This document shows positions 6,185 to 14,549 of a DNA stretch of 17,296 nt, piece by piece. The stretch spans positions 1-17,296 of the forward strand of contig JBJEIS010000061.1 of assembly GCA_051877275.1 (NCBI GenBank). The letters run 5' to 3'. The translations under genes and the position numbers were made by a program. How positions within the stretch are numbered: the stretch's first letter is position 1; each line of letters opens with the position of its first letter. Below the pieces are notes generated by a model. That model was not told where the DNA came from. It worked only from the letters and a program-made list of their open reading frames with translations, and made no database searches. Origin of the DNA: RUG11462 sp051877275 (GTDB taxonomy: Bacteria > Bacillota > Clostridia > Oscillospirales > Acutalibacteraceae).

Positions 6185-7693
6185 TTACTTTGTTTTAACA
6201 TTAGAGATTTTAGACCACTTGCCGTAAATCTTTTTGCCGTTAATAATCTTGTAAGCTCTAACTTTTACATAGTATTTTTTGCCGGATTTTAACTTCTTAA
6301 TTTTCAAAGAAGATTTATTTGCATTAACAGTCTTATTTTTTACTGCTTTTTTCAATTTCTTATCAGTTGAATATTTAATCTGATAACCGTCAGCATATTT
6401 AACTTTCTTTTTAAGTTTAACAGTAATCTGATTTTTACCTTTTTTAAGAGTGTTTTTAGTTTTTGCGGTAAATTTCATAACTGAAACTGTTTTTTCGGCA
6501 GAATCTTTATAAATGCTTTCGCTTTCATTCAAAGCGCGTACTTTATATGTATACTTTTTACCGGCCTCAACAGTTGTATCAGTAAATGAAACAGCAGTTA
6601 ATTTTTTGATTAATTTATAAGATTTGCTTGACTCTTCAGCTCTGAAAATCTCATAACTCTTTGCACCTTTTACCGCTGACCAAGAAAGTGAAACCTGTTT
6701 TTTGCCGCTTAATACAGCAGTTAAATTCGGTGCAACCATTTCATTTTTAACCGTACTAACAGTAGTGGTGACCGAGGCAGTTGTAGAAACAGTCGAAGTC
6801 GGTCTTACAGTAGTAGGAGCCTTTGTAGTTAATGAGCTTGATTCACTTGAGCTTGACCCGCTTGAACTTGATTCACTTGAACTCGATTCACTTGAACTCG
6901 ATTCGCTTGAGCTCGATTCACTTGAGCTCGATTCACTTGAGCTCGATTCACTTGAGCTTGATTCACTTGAGCTTGATTCACTTGAACTCGATTCACTTGA
7001 ACTCGATTCGCTTGAGCTTGACTCACTTGAGCTTGTTTCACTTGAACTTGTTTCACTTGAACTTGTTTCACTTGAACTTGACTCGCTTGAGCTTGTCTCG
7101 CTTGAGCTTGTCTCGCTTGTGCTTGAAATTATAGGCGGTTCTTCATCACTGTAAACTTGAACAGCAATATCACTATAAGTAAACTCAACATCCTTAGGAG
7201 TGACGCTGACATCTGTTACTCGCTGACTTGCTATATTAATACTGTAATCACCGGGTTTTGCATCATCAGCAACCTTAAAATAAACGGAAAAAAGCTCGCC
7301 GTTTTTCTTTGTAGAAATTATATTTCCCGAACTGTTTGTATACAAATACATAAAATACTCATTATCAATCGGGCTGACAACTGCTGATTTAAAATCGCTG
7401 CCCACATCGAATTTCGGGAAAGTACCGTAATCGTTTGTTTCACCCTCGATAAGTGATAAACTGTCATCATAATCGAGTTCAAGCTGAATAGCCCATATGC
7501 CCGGATTATTACCGACAGTAAATGTAACTTTTGCGGTTTCACCTGCTTTAACAGGTTCGCTTGTAGCTTCAATATAAGGCTTTTCCTTATCAAGTGCAGG
7601 TACTGAATCAGCACTTACAACGCTTGTTACAGCCAAAGAAATGAGCATAGCAAAGCATAAAACTATACTAATAATTTTACTTGTGCTTTTCAT
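6185..7693 (-). CDS. Secreted cohesin-like protein with Ser/Glu repeat linker and double FN3 tail
   Basis: A 502-aa exported protein. Residues 1-28 are a signal peptide ending VVSA. Residues about 36-181 resemble a cohesin domain of the ruminococcal kind: a GETAKVTFTV strand, GNNPGIWAIQLELDYDDSL, a later GELFSVYFKVADDAKPGDYSI, and a closing V-x-VY. Cohesins bind dockerin-bearing enzymes or surface proteins. Residues 194-287 are 19 five-residue units of E(S/T)SSS type, then a Thr/Val-rich stretch to about 316. FN3 (about 320-405) and a Lys-rich FN3-like tail (410-502, ending YGKWSKISNVKTK) follow. I infer a wall-held, single-cohesin scaffold with the linker as a spacer. No dockerin is present here or in the neighbouring secreted proteins, so the partner lies outside the window, or the domain has another role. 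A GGAGGG ribosome site lies 6 nt before the ATG. Confidence 0.8.
   Translation of the reverse strand: MKSTSKIISIVLCFAMLISLAVTSVVSADSVPALDKEKPYIEATSEPVKAGETAKVTFTVGNNPGIWAIQLELDYDDSLSLIEGETNDYGTFPKFDVGSDFKSAVVSPIDNEYFMYLYTNSSGNIISTKKNGELFSVYFKVADDAKPGDYSINIASQRVTDVSVTPKDVEFTYSDIAVQVYSDEEPPIISSTSETSSSETSSSESSSSETSSSETSSSETSSSESSSSESSSSESSSSESSSSESSSSESSSSESSSSESSSSESSSSESSSSESSSSGSSSSESSSLTTKAPTTVRPTSTVSTTASVTTTVSTVKNEMVAPNLTAVLSGKKQVSLSWSAVKGAKSYEIFRAEESSKSYKLIKKLTAVSFTDTTVEAGKKYTYKVRALNESESIYKDSAEKTVSVMKFTAKTKNTLKKGKNQITVKLKKKVKYADGYQIKYSTDKKLKKAVKNKTVNANKSSLKIKKLKSGKKYYVKVRAYKIINGKKIYGKWSKISNVKTK
6833..7114. repeat. 15-bp tandem repeat coding for ESSSS units
   Basis: Nineteen tandem copies of a 15-bp unit (minus-strand type GAATCGAGTTCAAGT) with silent and Thr/Gly-changing variants. 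The period is a multiple of three, so copy-number changes stay in frame. It also opens long false reading frames on both strands. Confidence 0.9.
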
Positions 7694-7781
7694 TTTAACC
7701 CTCCATTAATTTTTCTAAAACTACTTTATCATAAAACCGCAAAAAAATCAATTATTTCTTATATTTTTTACTATTTTTTAT

Positions 7782-10604
7782 TTATGCAGACAAAAATCCT
7801 GCCCACTTATCAATCAATGACTTGTATTTATTATAAAGAGAAACTTGATTTGAATCATTTTTCAATCCGTTTGCAACAAAGGCCAATGATCTCGCATACG
7901 AAGAATTATAGCTCGCATATGATATATAGCTTTTATTGTCTTTAGTTACTTTAACGTAGCCTCTGCCTATAAAATCGCGTCCAATGTTTCCGCTGTTCAA
8001 ATTTTCGTCGGTGGATTCCCTGATATTTACGATTGAGCCGACAATGCCTGCAAAGTCATCTTCGGTGAAATAAATTTCGGAATCAAAGCAAACATTTACC
8101 CTTTTATCGGAAGCGGTTTCAAAAGTCAGCTCTTCCTCATCAAGCAAATCTGCCGGAGCAATCAAAGTACCCATTTCTACCTTTGCACCGCTGTTTTTCA
8201 GCTCATTGATTTTTTGCGTATCAACATTAGTATAAAAACGTATACCGTTTTTCTCATTCAATCTGATTGATGCGCCGTTTACCATTTCAGCATCGACTTC
8301 AAGCTCGTTTTCAGGTATAACTTTTACCATAGATACATTGTCAACATAGAAGGATTTCAGACTTTTTGTATTCACACAAGCGCCAATGAAAAAATATGCA
8401 TTTGAGTATTTGCTCAAATTCGATTCACTGATTTCAATATCAAAAGAAAATGTCTGCCATTCATCACTGATTTCAAATGCCTGACGAATACTTGTCGTCG
8501 ATCTTAATGACCACGCGCTGTTTGTAATACCCATTACAACATTGTTGTCCTGATAATCATATCCCATGTAATCGGTATTAAGCTTTATATCCGCCTGAAG
8601 TCGGTATGTACCCGCTCCGTTTTTCCATAAATCATCGGTGATATACTGTGAAATCCCTGTATCATTGCTCAAATACTTTTTATGAGGAGTAACCAGCATA
8701 GATTTACCTACTCCGTCTTTACCCTCTTTCTCATTCAAAGCAGAAAACATATAACAAATCCAGTCTAATGTTTCACCGTCTTCAAAATCACTGTTTAAAA
8801 GCAGATTTTCATCAGTGGAAACATATTCAATATTGAGTGTTTTGGTGGTTTTATTATAAGTATATTCAGCAATTTTCAACTCGCTTAATGCCGTTACAGG
8901 CATTAAAACCGAACTGTTTTGATGTAAAAACGGCTTGCTAAGCGGCTTTTTAAAAGTGTTTTTATATCCTTTATACTCACCAACGCTAAGCGAATAAGTA
9001 TCCTTGGAATTGTTGAAGGTCAACAATCCATCAGTAAAGCCGACGTTATATCCTAATTGCTCCAATACTCCTACTGCATCGACATACAGAGTGTTGTCAA
9101 TAATCTGCGGTATATTTTTAAAATTAGGTAGCATATAGTCGCCGGCATAAATTTTCTCAGCGGTATATGACGCTGTCTGTTTTACACTTAGATTTGCCAT
9201 CGCCTTATCTGCATCAAACTCTGTACTGAAAGTTGTTTTAGCAATAGATTCATCGTAGGTAACATCAGTTTCTGTAAATTGAACATCACCGCGCCAGACA
9301 TTATTAAAAGTAAATGAGTAATTTGAAGTAGGATAACTTGTGCCGCTGGTATCACTTATTCTGTACCAATAAGTCACGGTTTTCGGCAAAGAAATATTTT
9401 CAAAAGCTACATCTTTCACACCCGAATTTTGGTTTGAACAGTTTACAAAATAGCTTAATTTAAGGGCATCTGTCGAACGTACATTTGAAATTGTTATATT
9501 CTGAGTAAGCGCTGAGCTTAGACTTAAAGTAGATTTATAAAGTTGCGATGATCTAAATACATCAACGTTATCACAAGTAACATTTGTGCAGGTTCCTTGC
9601 GGGAAAAAGGTCGCATAGCCTGTACCGATAGTCATATCTTCAATATGAATATCCTCTACACCGCCTATAACAAGAACATTATCATTAACATATAAATAAC
9701 AGTTACTTGTTGTTATTCTTTTAGCGCCATACCAATATGAAATGCCGTCTGTTGAAATCTGATTAGACAGTATTTTTACATCAGTTATATCAGAATCCGT
9801 AGTACCGGAAAGAGTTATATTGAATGTACGCGCATCAAGCAGCTTTATTCCTGAAATAGAAAGATTAGAGACTCCCCATTCCGACATCAGCAAATAACTC
9901 TTTTCAGCATCAATATTTTTTGTTCTGTTAGGCTCGGGATCGATTATTGCACCCCTGCCGCAAACTTTATAATAATCAGCGGTTACTCCCGAAGTCTTTG
10001 ACACCTTAACTCTCGCCGTAACCAGCGCACCCGGTGCTAAATACAACGTCTGATTATTAGTCAAATCAATCTGATTATCGACAATTTCGCCGTTTGTAAT
10101 ATTATTAAGTCCTGCATCGCAGTAAATTACACTTTCGTCATCCTTTGACGGAACATCGGTTTGCGGTGCTTCTGCAATGATAGTAAGGCAGGTGTTATAG
10201 TCGCCGTTTAAACGGACAACAACATTTTCAGCCTCTGCTAAAGTAATTGAAATAACATTACCTGAAACAGTAGCAGGAATATGCTTTGAAGATGGCAAAA
10301 CTTCAAAAGAAGTTATATCAATATTTACCGTAACATCAATGGTTACAGCGTCACCTTCAAACGCAAATTCACAAAATCTACGATATTTATCGTCAAGGAA
10401 AATCTCATCCTGACGGCAAGTATTATAAACAGGGATATTAATAGTTTTTTCTCCCTGTGTTACAGATACGGCATAATCATAATTACGCGGTAACACGTCA
10501 GGATATTCCGGATATTCTATTAACTGATTAGTACTCGCTGACGCAGGTATCGACATTGATAAAAACAAAACCAATATAAGAATTAAAGATGCTAATTTTT
10601 TCAT
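7782..10604 (-). CDS. Secreted clan GH-N-like beta-helix protein with CBM-like domain
   Basis: A 940-aa exported protein, probably acting on or binding polysaccharide. Residues 1-24 are a signal peptide (MKKLAS, ending ASAS). A beta-sandwich (about 28-150) precedes a right-handed beta-helix (about 155-450), an arrangement seen in GH49 dextranase-type proteins and related to GH28. STDG (Asp286) and VNDN (Asn307-Asp308) sit at GH28-like catalytic spacing, but one expected Asp is Asn. A copper-amine-oxidase-N-like domain (about 475-595), a CBM4/9/22-like sandwich (about 598-762, opening LLNSDFEDG) and a C-terminal domain of clostridial surface proteins (about 775-940, with NGIRFYTN, TLIAPADLL and IGRGYVKV) follow. 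The ATG at 10604 is chosen because a GGAG site lies 7 nt upstream and the promoter leaves no room for upstream starts. No terminator lies before the cohesin-like gene 88 nt downstream, so the two may be cotranscribed. The exact enzyme family is uncertain. Confidence 0.8.
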   Translation of the reverse strand: MKKLASLILILVLFLSMSIPASASTNQLIEYPEYPDVLPRNYDYAVSVTQGEKTINIPVYNTCRQDEIFLDDKYRRFCEFAFEGDAVTIDVTVNIDITSFEVLPSSKHIPATVSGNVISITLAEAENVVVRLNGDYNTCLTIIAEAPQTDVPSKDDESVIYCDAGLNNITNGEIVDNQIDLTNNQTLYLAPGALVTARVKVSKTSGVTADYYKVCGRGAIIDPEPNRTKNIDAEKSYLLMSEWGVSNLSISGIKLLDARTFNITLSGTTDSDITDVKILSNQISTDGISYWYGAKRITTSNCYLYVNDNVLVIGGVEDIHIEDMTIGTGYATFFPQGTCTNVTCDNVDVFRSSQLYKSTLSLSSALTQNITISNVRSTDALKLSYFVNCSNQNSGVKDVAFENISLPKTVTYWYRISDTSGTSYPTSNYSFTFNNVWRGDVQFTETDVTYDESIAKTTFSTEFDADKAMANLSVKQTASYTAEKIYAGDYMLPNFKNIPQIIDNTLYVDAVGVLEQLGYNVGFTDGLLTFNNSKDTYSLSVGEYKGYKNTFKKPLSKPFLHQNSSVLMPVTALSELKIAEYTYNKTTKTLNIEYVSTDENLLLNSDFEDGETLDWICYMFSALNEKEGKDGVGKSMLVTPHKKYLSNDTGISQYITDDLWKNGAGTYRLQADIKLNTDYMGYDYQDNNVVMGITNSAWSLRSTTSIRQAFEISDEWQTFSFDIEISESNLSKYSNAYFFIGACVNTKSLKSFYVDNVSMVKVIPENELEVDAEMVNGASIRLNEKNGIRFYTNVDTQKINELKNSGAKVEMGTLIAPADLLDEEELTFETASDKRVNVCFDSEIYFTEDDFAGIVGSIVNIRESTDENLNSGNIGRDFIGRGYVKVTKDNKSYISYASYNSSYARSLAFVANGLKNDSNQVSLYNKYKSLIDKWAGFLSA

Positions 10605-10611
10605 AAAATCG

Positions 10612-10615
10612 CTCC
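10612..10615 (-). promoter_or_regulatory. Ribosome binding site fixing the beta-helix protein start
   Basis: GGAG on the minus strand, 7 nt before the ATG at 10604. The ATG is followed at once by a signal peptide, so the 30 extra codons of the open frame upstream are not used. Confidence 0.75.
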
Positions 10616-10626
10616 ATTCTAATTCC

Positions 10627-10655
10627 ATTATATAACAGTTCTTATTTTCAATCAA
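10627..10655 (-). promoter_or_regulatory. Promoter of the beta-helix protein gene
   Basis: TTGATT (10650-10655), a 17-nt spacer and a perfect TATAAT (10627-10632) lie on the minus strand. The predicted start near 10620 lies only about 16 nt before the ATG at 10604 and excludes the longer reading frame. I see no convincing secA terminator in the 129-bp gap, only a weak AT-rich hairpin by the secA stop. Confidence 0.65.
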
Positions 10656-10733
10656 TTTAAAATAACATCTCAAATATATTGAAAATATAAGCAAACATTT
10701 GAAATGAATAACAATGGAATGAAAGAATATTAA

Positions 10734-13478
10734 TTATTCATATCTTCCGCAGCATTTTTTATACTTTTGGCCTGAGCCGCATGGACATGGATCGTTTCTG
10801 CCCGGTTTTTTCTCTTTTCTTATAGGCTCTTTTTTAAGCGAACCGTCATCTGCGCCTGATTCGCCTGTTACTTTAGCAACCTTTTCACGCGCAACTTCCT
10901 GATTCTGACGAATATGTACATTTAAAATGCGTTTGGCTGTTTCTTCTTTGATAGATTCTGTCATTGCATTAAACATATCGTAACCTTCATTACGATATTC
11001 AACAACAGGGTCATGCTGACCGTATGAACGAAGATGGATTCCGTTACGAAGCTCATCCATAGCATCAATATGTTCCATCCAATGGCTGTCAACGCTGCGT
11101 AAAAGAACCACACGCTCAACCTCACGCATAAGGTCGCTGCCTAATTCTTCTTCTTTTTCAGCATATTTTCTCATAGCGATTTCATCGAGCTTATCAATTA
11201 CATCTGATTTTTCCAGTTTATTAAGGTCATCATTTGTAAAGTCAAGAGCATCACCGATTTCAAGCCATGCGCCAATCTCGTTTTTAAGTCCTTCAAAATT
11301 CCATTCTTCAGCAATATCAGCAGAAAGATAATGATTGCAAATTTCGGCAACAGTATCTTTTACCATACCTTTAACAGTGCCTGTAATATCATCACCGTCA
11401 ATTACTTTGTTTCTCTGGTCATAAATAATTGTACGCTGAACATTCATTACATCGTCGAAATCAAGAACGCTCTTACGAATTGAGAAGTTACGGTATTCAA
11501 TTTTTTCCTGAGCACCCTCAATACGTTTTGAAAGCATTTTCATTTCAAGCGGCATATCTTCATCAACTTTTAAAGTTTCCATCATATTGGAAATTCTTTC
11601 GCCGCCGAAAAGACGCATAAGGTCATCCTCAAGTGAAATGTAAAATCTTGATTCACCGGGGTCGCCCTGACGTCCTGCACGTCCGCGAAGCTGGTTATCA
11701 ATACGGCGTGATTCATGACGCTCTGTACCTATAATACAAAGTCCGCCGGCATCAATTGCCCTTTGAGCCTCCGGCTTAATTTCCTCTTTAAACTGTTCAT
11801 TGAGTTCAGAGAAAACTTTTCTTGCTTTTAGAATTTCTTCATCATCAGTTTCGGCAAAGCCTGTTGCCTCTGCAATGATTTCATCCTCAAAGCCCTGCTT
11901 TTTCATAGTAGCCTTTGCCATATATTCAGCGTTACCGCCAAGCATAATATCGGTACCTCGTCCTGCCATGTTAGTAGCAATTGTTACAGCGCCGTATTTA
12001 CCTGCCTGAGCGATAATTTCAGCCTCTTTGCGGTGGTTTTTAGCGTTGAGTACATTATGTTTAATACCGCGTTTTCTAAGCATTTTACTTAAAAGCTCTG
12101 ATTTTTCAATTGAAATTGTACCGACAAGCACCGGCTGTCCTTTTTCATGACGGTTAGCAATATCTTCGATAACTGCGTTGAATTTAGCCTTTTCTGTTTT
12201 ATAAACGATGTCAGGATTATCTATTCTTGCCATCGGTTTGTTTGTTGGTATTTCAACTACGTCAAGCTTATAAATTTCAGCAAATTCCTGTGACTCGGTA
12301 AGCGCAGTACCTGTCATACCTGAAAGCTTATTATAAAGTCTGAAGAAGTTCTGGAATGTAATTGTTGCAAGAGTTTTTGACTCATGTTCTATTTTTACAT
12401 TTTCCTTTGCTTCAATAGCCTGATGAAGTCCCTCGTTGTAACGGCGTCCGAACATCAAACGTCCTGTAAATTCATCGACAATAATAACCTCTCCGTCTTT
12501 TACAACATAGTCAATATCTCTGTGCATAATGCCGTAAGCCTTAATTGCCTGATTAACATGGTGAGCAATAGTAATATTATCAGCATCATTTAAGTTTTCA
12601 ATGCCGAAAAATGCCTCGGCTTTTTTTACACCGCTTGCGGTAAGGGTAGCGGTTTTAGCTTTCTCATCAACAATATAATCGCCGTCTTCATCAATCTGTG
12701 ATTCAGCTTCTTCTTTATCGTTAATCTGCTTAACCTTAACCATTTTCAAAGTTTTTGCAAGAGAGTTTGCTCTCTGATAAAGGTCAGTTGATTTTTCACC
12801 CTGACCTGAAATAATAAGAGGTGTTCTCGCTTCATCAATAAGAATTGAGTCAACCTCATCGACAATAGCAAAGCTATGACCGCGCTGCACTCTTTCTTCC
12901 TTGTATGTAACCATATTATCACGAAGATAATCAAAACCAAGCTCGTTATTGGTGCAGTAAGTAATATCAGCATTATATGCCTCGCGGCGTGCGTCACCCT
13001 CGATATCATGAGTAATAAGACCTACCGTAAGGCCTAAAAATCTGTAAAGCTTGCCCATCCATTCAGAGTCACGCTTTGCAAGATAATCGTTTACTGTTAC
13101 AATATGAACGCCGTTTCCGGTAAGCGCATTAAGATAAGCAGGCAAAGTAGCAACCAAAGTTTTACCTTCACCTGTTTTCATTTCAGCAATTCTGCCCTGA
13201 TGAAGAACGATACCACCGATAACCTGAACAGGATAAGGGCGCATACCCAAAACTCTGTCAGCAGCCTCACGGCAAACCGCAAAAGCCTCAGGCAAAATAT
13301 CATCTAAGGTTTCGCCTGAATTTAAACGTTCTTTAAACTCGTCGGTTTTAGCACGAAGCTCATCATCAGTGAGCTTTTTCATATCATCTTCAAGTGCTAA
13401 AACTTTCTGTTTAATAGGCTCAACTCTTTTTAATTCTCTTTTAGAGTATGAACCCAATAAAATATCTCTTAATCCCAT
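10734..13478 (-). CDS. secA: Preprotein translocase ATPase SecA
   Basis: A 914-aa SecA, the ATPase motor that drives unfolded preproteins through the SecYEG channel at the cytoplasmic membrane. The start MGLRDILLGSYSKRELKR is typical. Walker A is GEGKT (103-107) and the DEAD-type motif is DEVD (207-210) in IVDEVDSILIDEARTPLI. The second ATPase domain holds ATNMAGRGTDI and RGRAGRQGDPGES. The preprotein cross-linking and helical scaffold regions are present. The C-terminus is a complete zinc-binding tail with C898, C900, C909 and C910 (NDPCPCGSGQKYKKCC), the SecB/ribosome-binding element. It is full length. An AAAGGA ribosome site lies about 11 nt before the ATG. It appears to have its own promoter and is separated from the upstream gene by a terminator. 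The secreted proteins in this window are presumably its clients. Confidence 0.98.
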   Translation of the reverse strand: MGLRDILLGSYSKRELKRVEPIKQKVLALEDDMKKLTDDELRAKTDEFKERLNSGETLDDILPEAFAVCREAADRVLGMRPYPVQVIGGIVLHQGRIAEMKTGEGKTLVATLPAYLNALTGNGVHIVTVNDYLAKRDSEWMGKLYRFLGLTVGLITHDIEGDARREAYNADITYCTNNELGFDYLRDNMVTYKEERVQRGHSFAIVDEVDSILIDEARTPLIISGQGEKSTDLYQRANSLAKTLKMVKVKQINDKEEAESQIDEDGDYIVDEKAKTATLTASGVKKAEAFFGIENLNDADNITIAHHVNQAIKAYGIMHRDIDYVVKDGEVIIVDEFTGRLMFGRRYNEGLHQAIEAKENVKIEHESKTLATITFQNFFRLYNKLSGMTGTALTESQEFAEIYKLDVVEIPTNKPMARIDNPDIVYKTEKAKFNAVIEDIANRHEKGQPVLVGTISIEKSELLSKMLRKRGIKHNVLNAKNHRKEAEIIAQAGKYGAVTIATNMAGRGTDIMLGGNAEYMAKATMKKQGFEDEIIAEATGFAETDDEEILKARKVFSELNEQFKEEIKPEAQRAIDAGGLCIIGTERHESRRIDNQLRGRAGRQGDPGESRFYISLEDDLMRLFGGERISNMMETLKVDEDMPLEMKMLSKRIEGAQEKIEYRNFSIRKSVLDFDDVMNVQRTIIYDQRNKVIDGDDITGTVKGMVKDTVAEICNHYLSADIAEEWNFEGLKNEIGAWLEIGDALDFTNDDLNKLEKSDVIDKLDEIAMRKYAEKEEELGSDLMREVERVVLLRSVDSHWMEHIDAMDELRNGIHLRSYGQHDPVVEYRNEGYDMFNAMTESIKEETAKRILNVHIRQNQEVAREKVAKVTGESGADDGSLKKEPIRKEKKPGRNDPCPCGSGQKYKKCCGRYE

Positions 13479-13530
13479 ATTTAAAATTCCTTTCTAGGAT
13501 AGTATTTTTTGCTTTAACAACATTTATCCG

Positions 13531-13558
13531 ATTATATACATAATACCACAAACCGCAA
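13531..13558 (-). promoter_or_regulatory. Probable secA promoter
   Basis: TTGCGG (13553-13558), a 16-nt spacer and a perfect TATAAT (13531-13536) lie on the minus strand and give a leader of about 45 nt. The -10 is strong; the -35 matches only at TTG. Confidence 0.5.
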
Positions 13559-13574
13559 TAAAAAAAAAGAATAA

Positions 13575-13598
13575 TTTGTTAACAAACATATATGTTTG
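13575..13598. repeat. Two overlapping palindromes upstream of secA
   Basis: TTTGTTAACAAA (13575-13586) and CAAACATATATGTTTG (13583-13598) are both perfect palindromes and share CAAA. They lie about 17 bp upstream of the predicted secA -35, within the 258-bp gap between secA and the preceding gene. They could be a regulator site; the AT-rich composition makes this uncertain. Confidence 0.45.
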
Positions 13599-13703
13599 GC
13601 GTTTTGCACAAATTAGAACTGTATATTTATGTAAAAGCACAACACGCCGCGAAATTCTTGTTAAAAATGCGCAAAGGATTGCGAATTAAAAAGCCTAAAA
13701 ACT

Positions 13704-13732
13704 AAAACCACAGTCGAAATAACTGTGGTTTT
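13704..13732 (-). terminator. Terminator after the Thr-rich membrane protein
   Basis: The 10-bp stem AAAACCACAG/CTGTGGTTTT with a 9-nt loop has a minus-strand tail TTTTAGTTTTTAG. It starts 4 nt after the stop codon at 13737 and closes the proS transcription unit. Confidence 0.8.
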
Positions 13733-13736
13733 GATT

Positions 13737-14537
13737 TTATATATACAAATCATCGTCATCATTTTTGGTGTTAAAAATCTCATCTTTCTCTTCAGTTTTA
13801 GGTTTAAAGCTATCCTGTTTTGCTTTATTGCTGAACGATGAAATATCAACTACCGTTGTTTTTTCAAGATTTTCATCCGGCTGATTTCTCTGGTATGACG
13901 GAGGTGTTACAGGCTTCTTAGGTTCTGTAAAACGAGCAGAAGTATCAAGCTTAGGAGCGGCGTTTCTTCTGACCGGCTGCTTTTTTTGAGATTTGCCGCC
14001 TGTTTTGCCGTACTTTTTTCTGTATCTTACATTTACTGCAACCAAAGCAATAATGCATCCTATCATTACCACTAATGACAGCCACTTTATCGGTCTGTAC
14101 TTACTGCCGTAGTCAACAATATTCTTTGCAGCGGTTGTCGGCTCTGTGATTTCCTCGGTAGTATTGATTTCTTTAGTTTGTTTTGTTTCATCAACTCTTT
14201 CGGTTGTTGTAGCCGCAGTAACTATACCGGCTGTAGCCGCATTTGTTGACTGTGTTGCTTTTTTTGTAGTATAAACAGGGTCAGCCGCTGTAACTTTTTT
14301 AGTTTTTTTGGTAGTTTTAGCTTTAGTTGTAGTAGCCATAGTAGTTGTTGTAATAAACGTAGTAGTTGTCGCCGCCTTAGTAGTAGCAACGGTTGTCTTT
14401 TTAGCTTCAGTAGTATGCTCCGCAGTAGTAGCGGCTGTTGTTTCACCTTCAGGCTCTGCCGAAACACCGAAAAATGTCATACAGCTCACCATAAACAAAA
14501 GCACTAAAACACATGATAAAAGATTAATTTTTTTCAT
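13737..14537 (-). CDS. Thr-rich single-pass membrane protein of unknown function
   Basis: I do not recognise this 266-aa protein. A signal peptide (1-27, ending GVSA) leads into a low-complexity Thr/Ala/Lys/Glu-rich region (about 28-140), which resembles a mucin-like stalk outside the cell. One membrane helix (about 152-171) is followed by RYRKKYGK, so the C-terminal part (172-266) should be cytosolic. That part is basic and proline-containing at first, has TTVVDISSF near 227-235, and ends in an acidic DDDDLYI. No enzyme motif is visible. The ATG lies 12 nt after the proS stop, and its AAAAGG ribosome site abuts or overlaps that stop, so the two are cotranscribed and probably translationally coupled. 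The shared transcript may reflect only position. A sortase signal is absent; a lipobox reading of FMVSC is weak. Confidence 0.75.
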   Translation of the reverse strand: MKKINLLSCVLVLLFMVSCMTFFGVSAEPEGETTAATTAEHTTEAKKTTVATTKAATTTTFITTTTMATTTKAKTTKKTKKVTAADPVYTTKKATQSTNAATAGIVTAATTTERVDETKQTKEINTTEEITEPTTAAKNIVDYGSKYRPIKWLSLVVMIGCIIALVAVNVRYRKKYGKTGGKSQKKQPVRRNAAPKLDTSARFTEPKKPVTPPSYQRNQPDENLEKTTVVDISSFSNKAKQDSFKPKTEEKDEIFNTKNDDDDLYI

Positions 14538-14549
14538 AATGCTACCTTT

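Noticed and set aside
6833..7114. CRISPR-like array
   Set aside because: The units are 15 bp, directly abutting, without spacers, and encode a Ser/Glu linker.
6702..7154. Plus-strand open frame rich in LELDS repeats, plus further open frames over the same stretch
   Set aside because: They are by-products of the 15-bp in-frame tandem repeat in the cohesin-like gene; the true frame has a signal peptide, recognisable domains and a ribosome site.
10605..10694. N-terminal extension of the beta-helix protein by 30 residues
   Set aside because: It would bury the signal peptide, lacks a ribosome site, and starts upstream of the predicted promoter.
10721..10735. AT-rich hairpin next to the secA stop as a terminator
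   Set aside because: The stem is only 5 bp, all AT pairs but one, and has no proper U tract.
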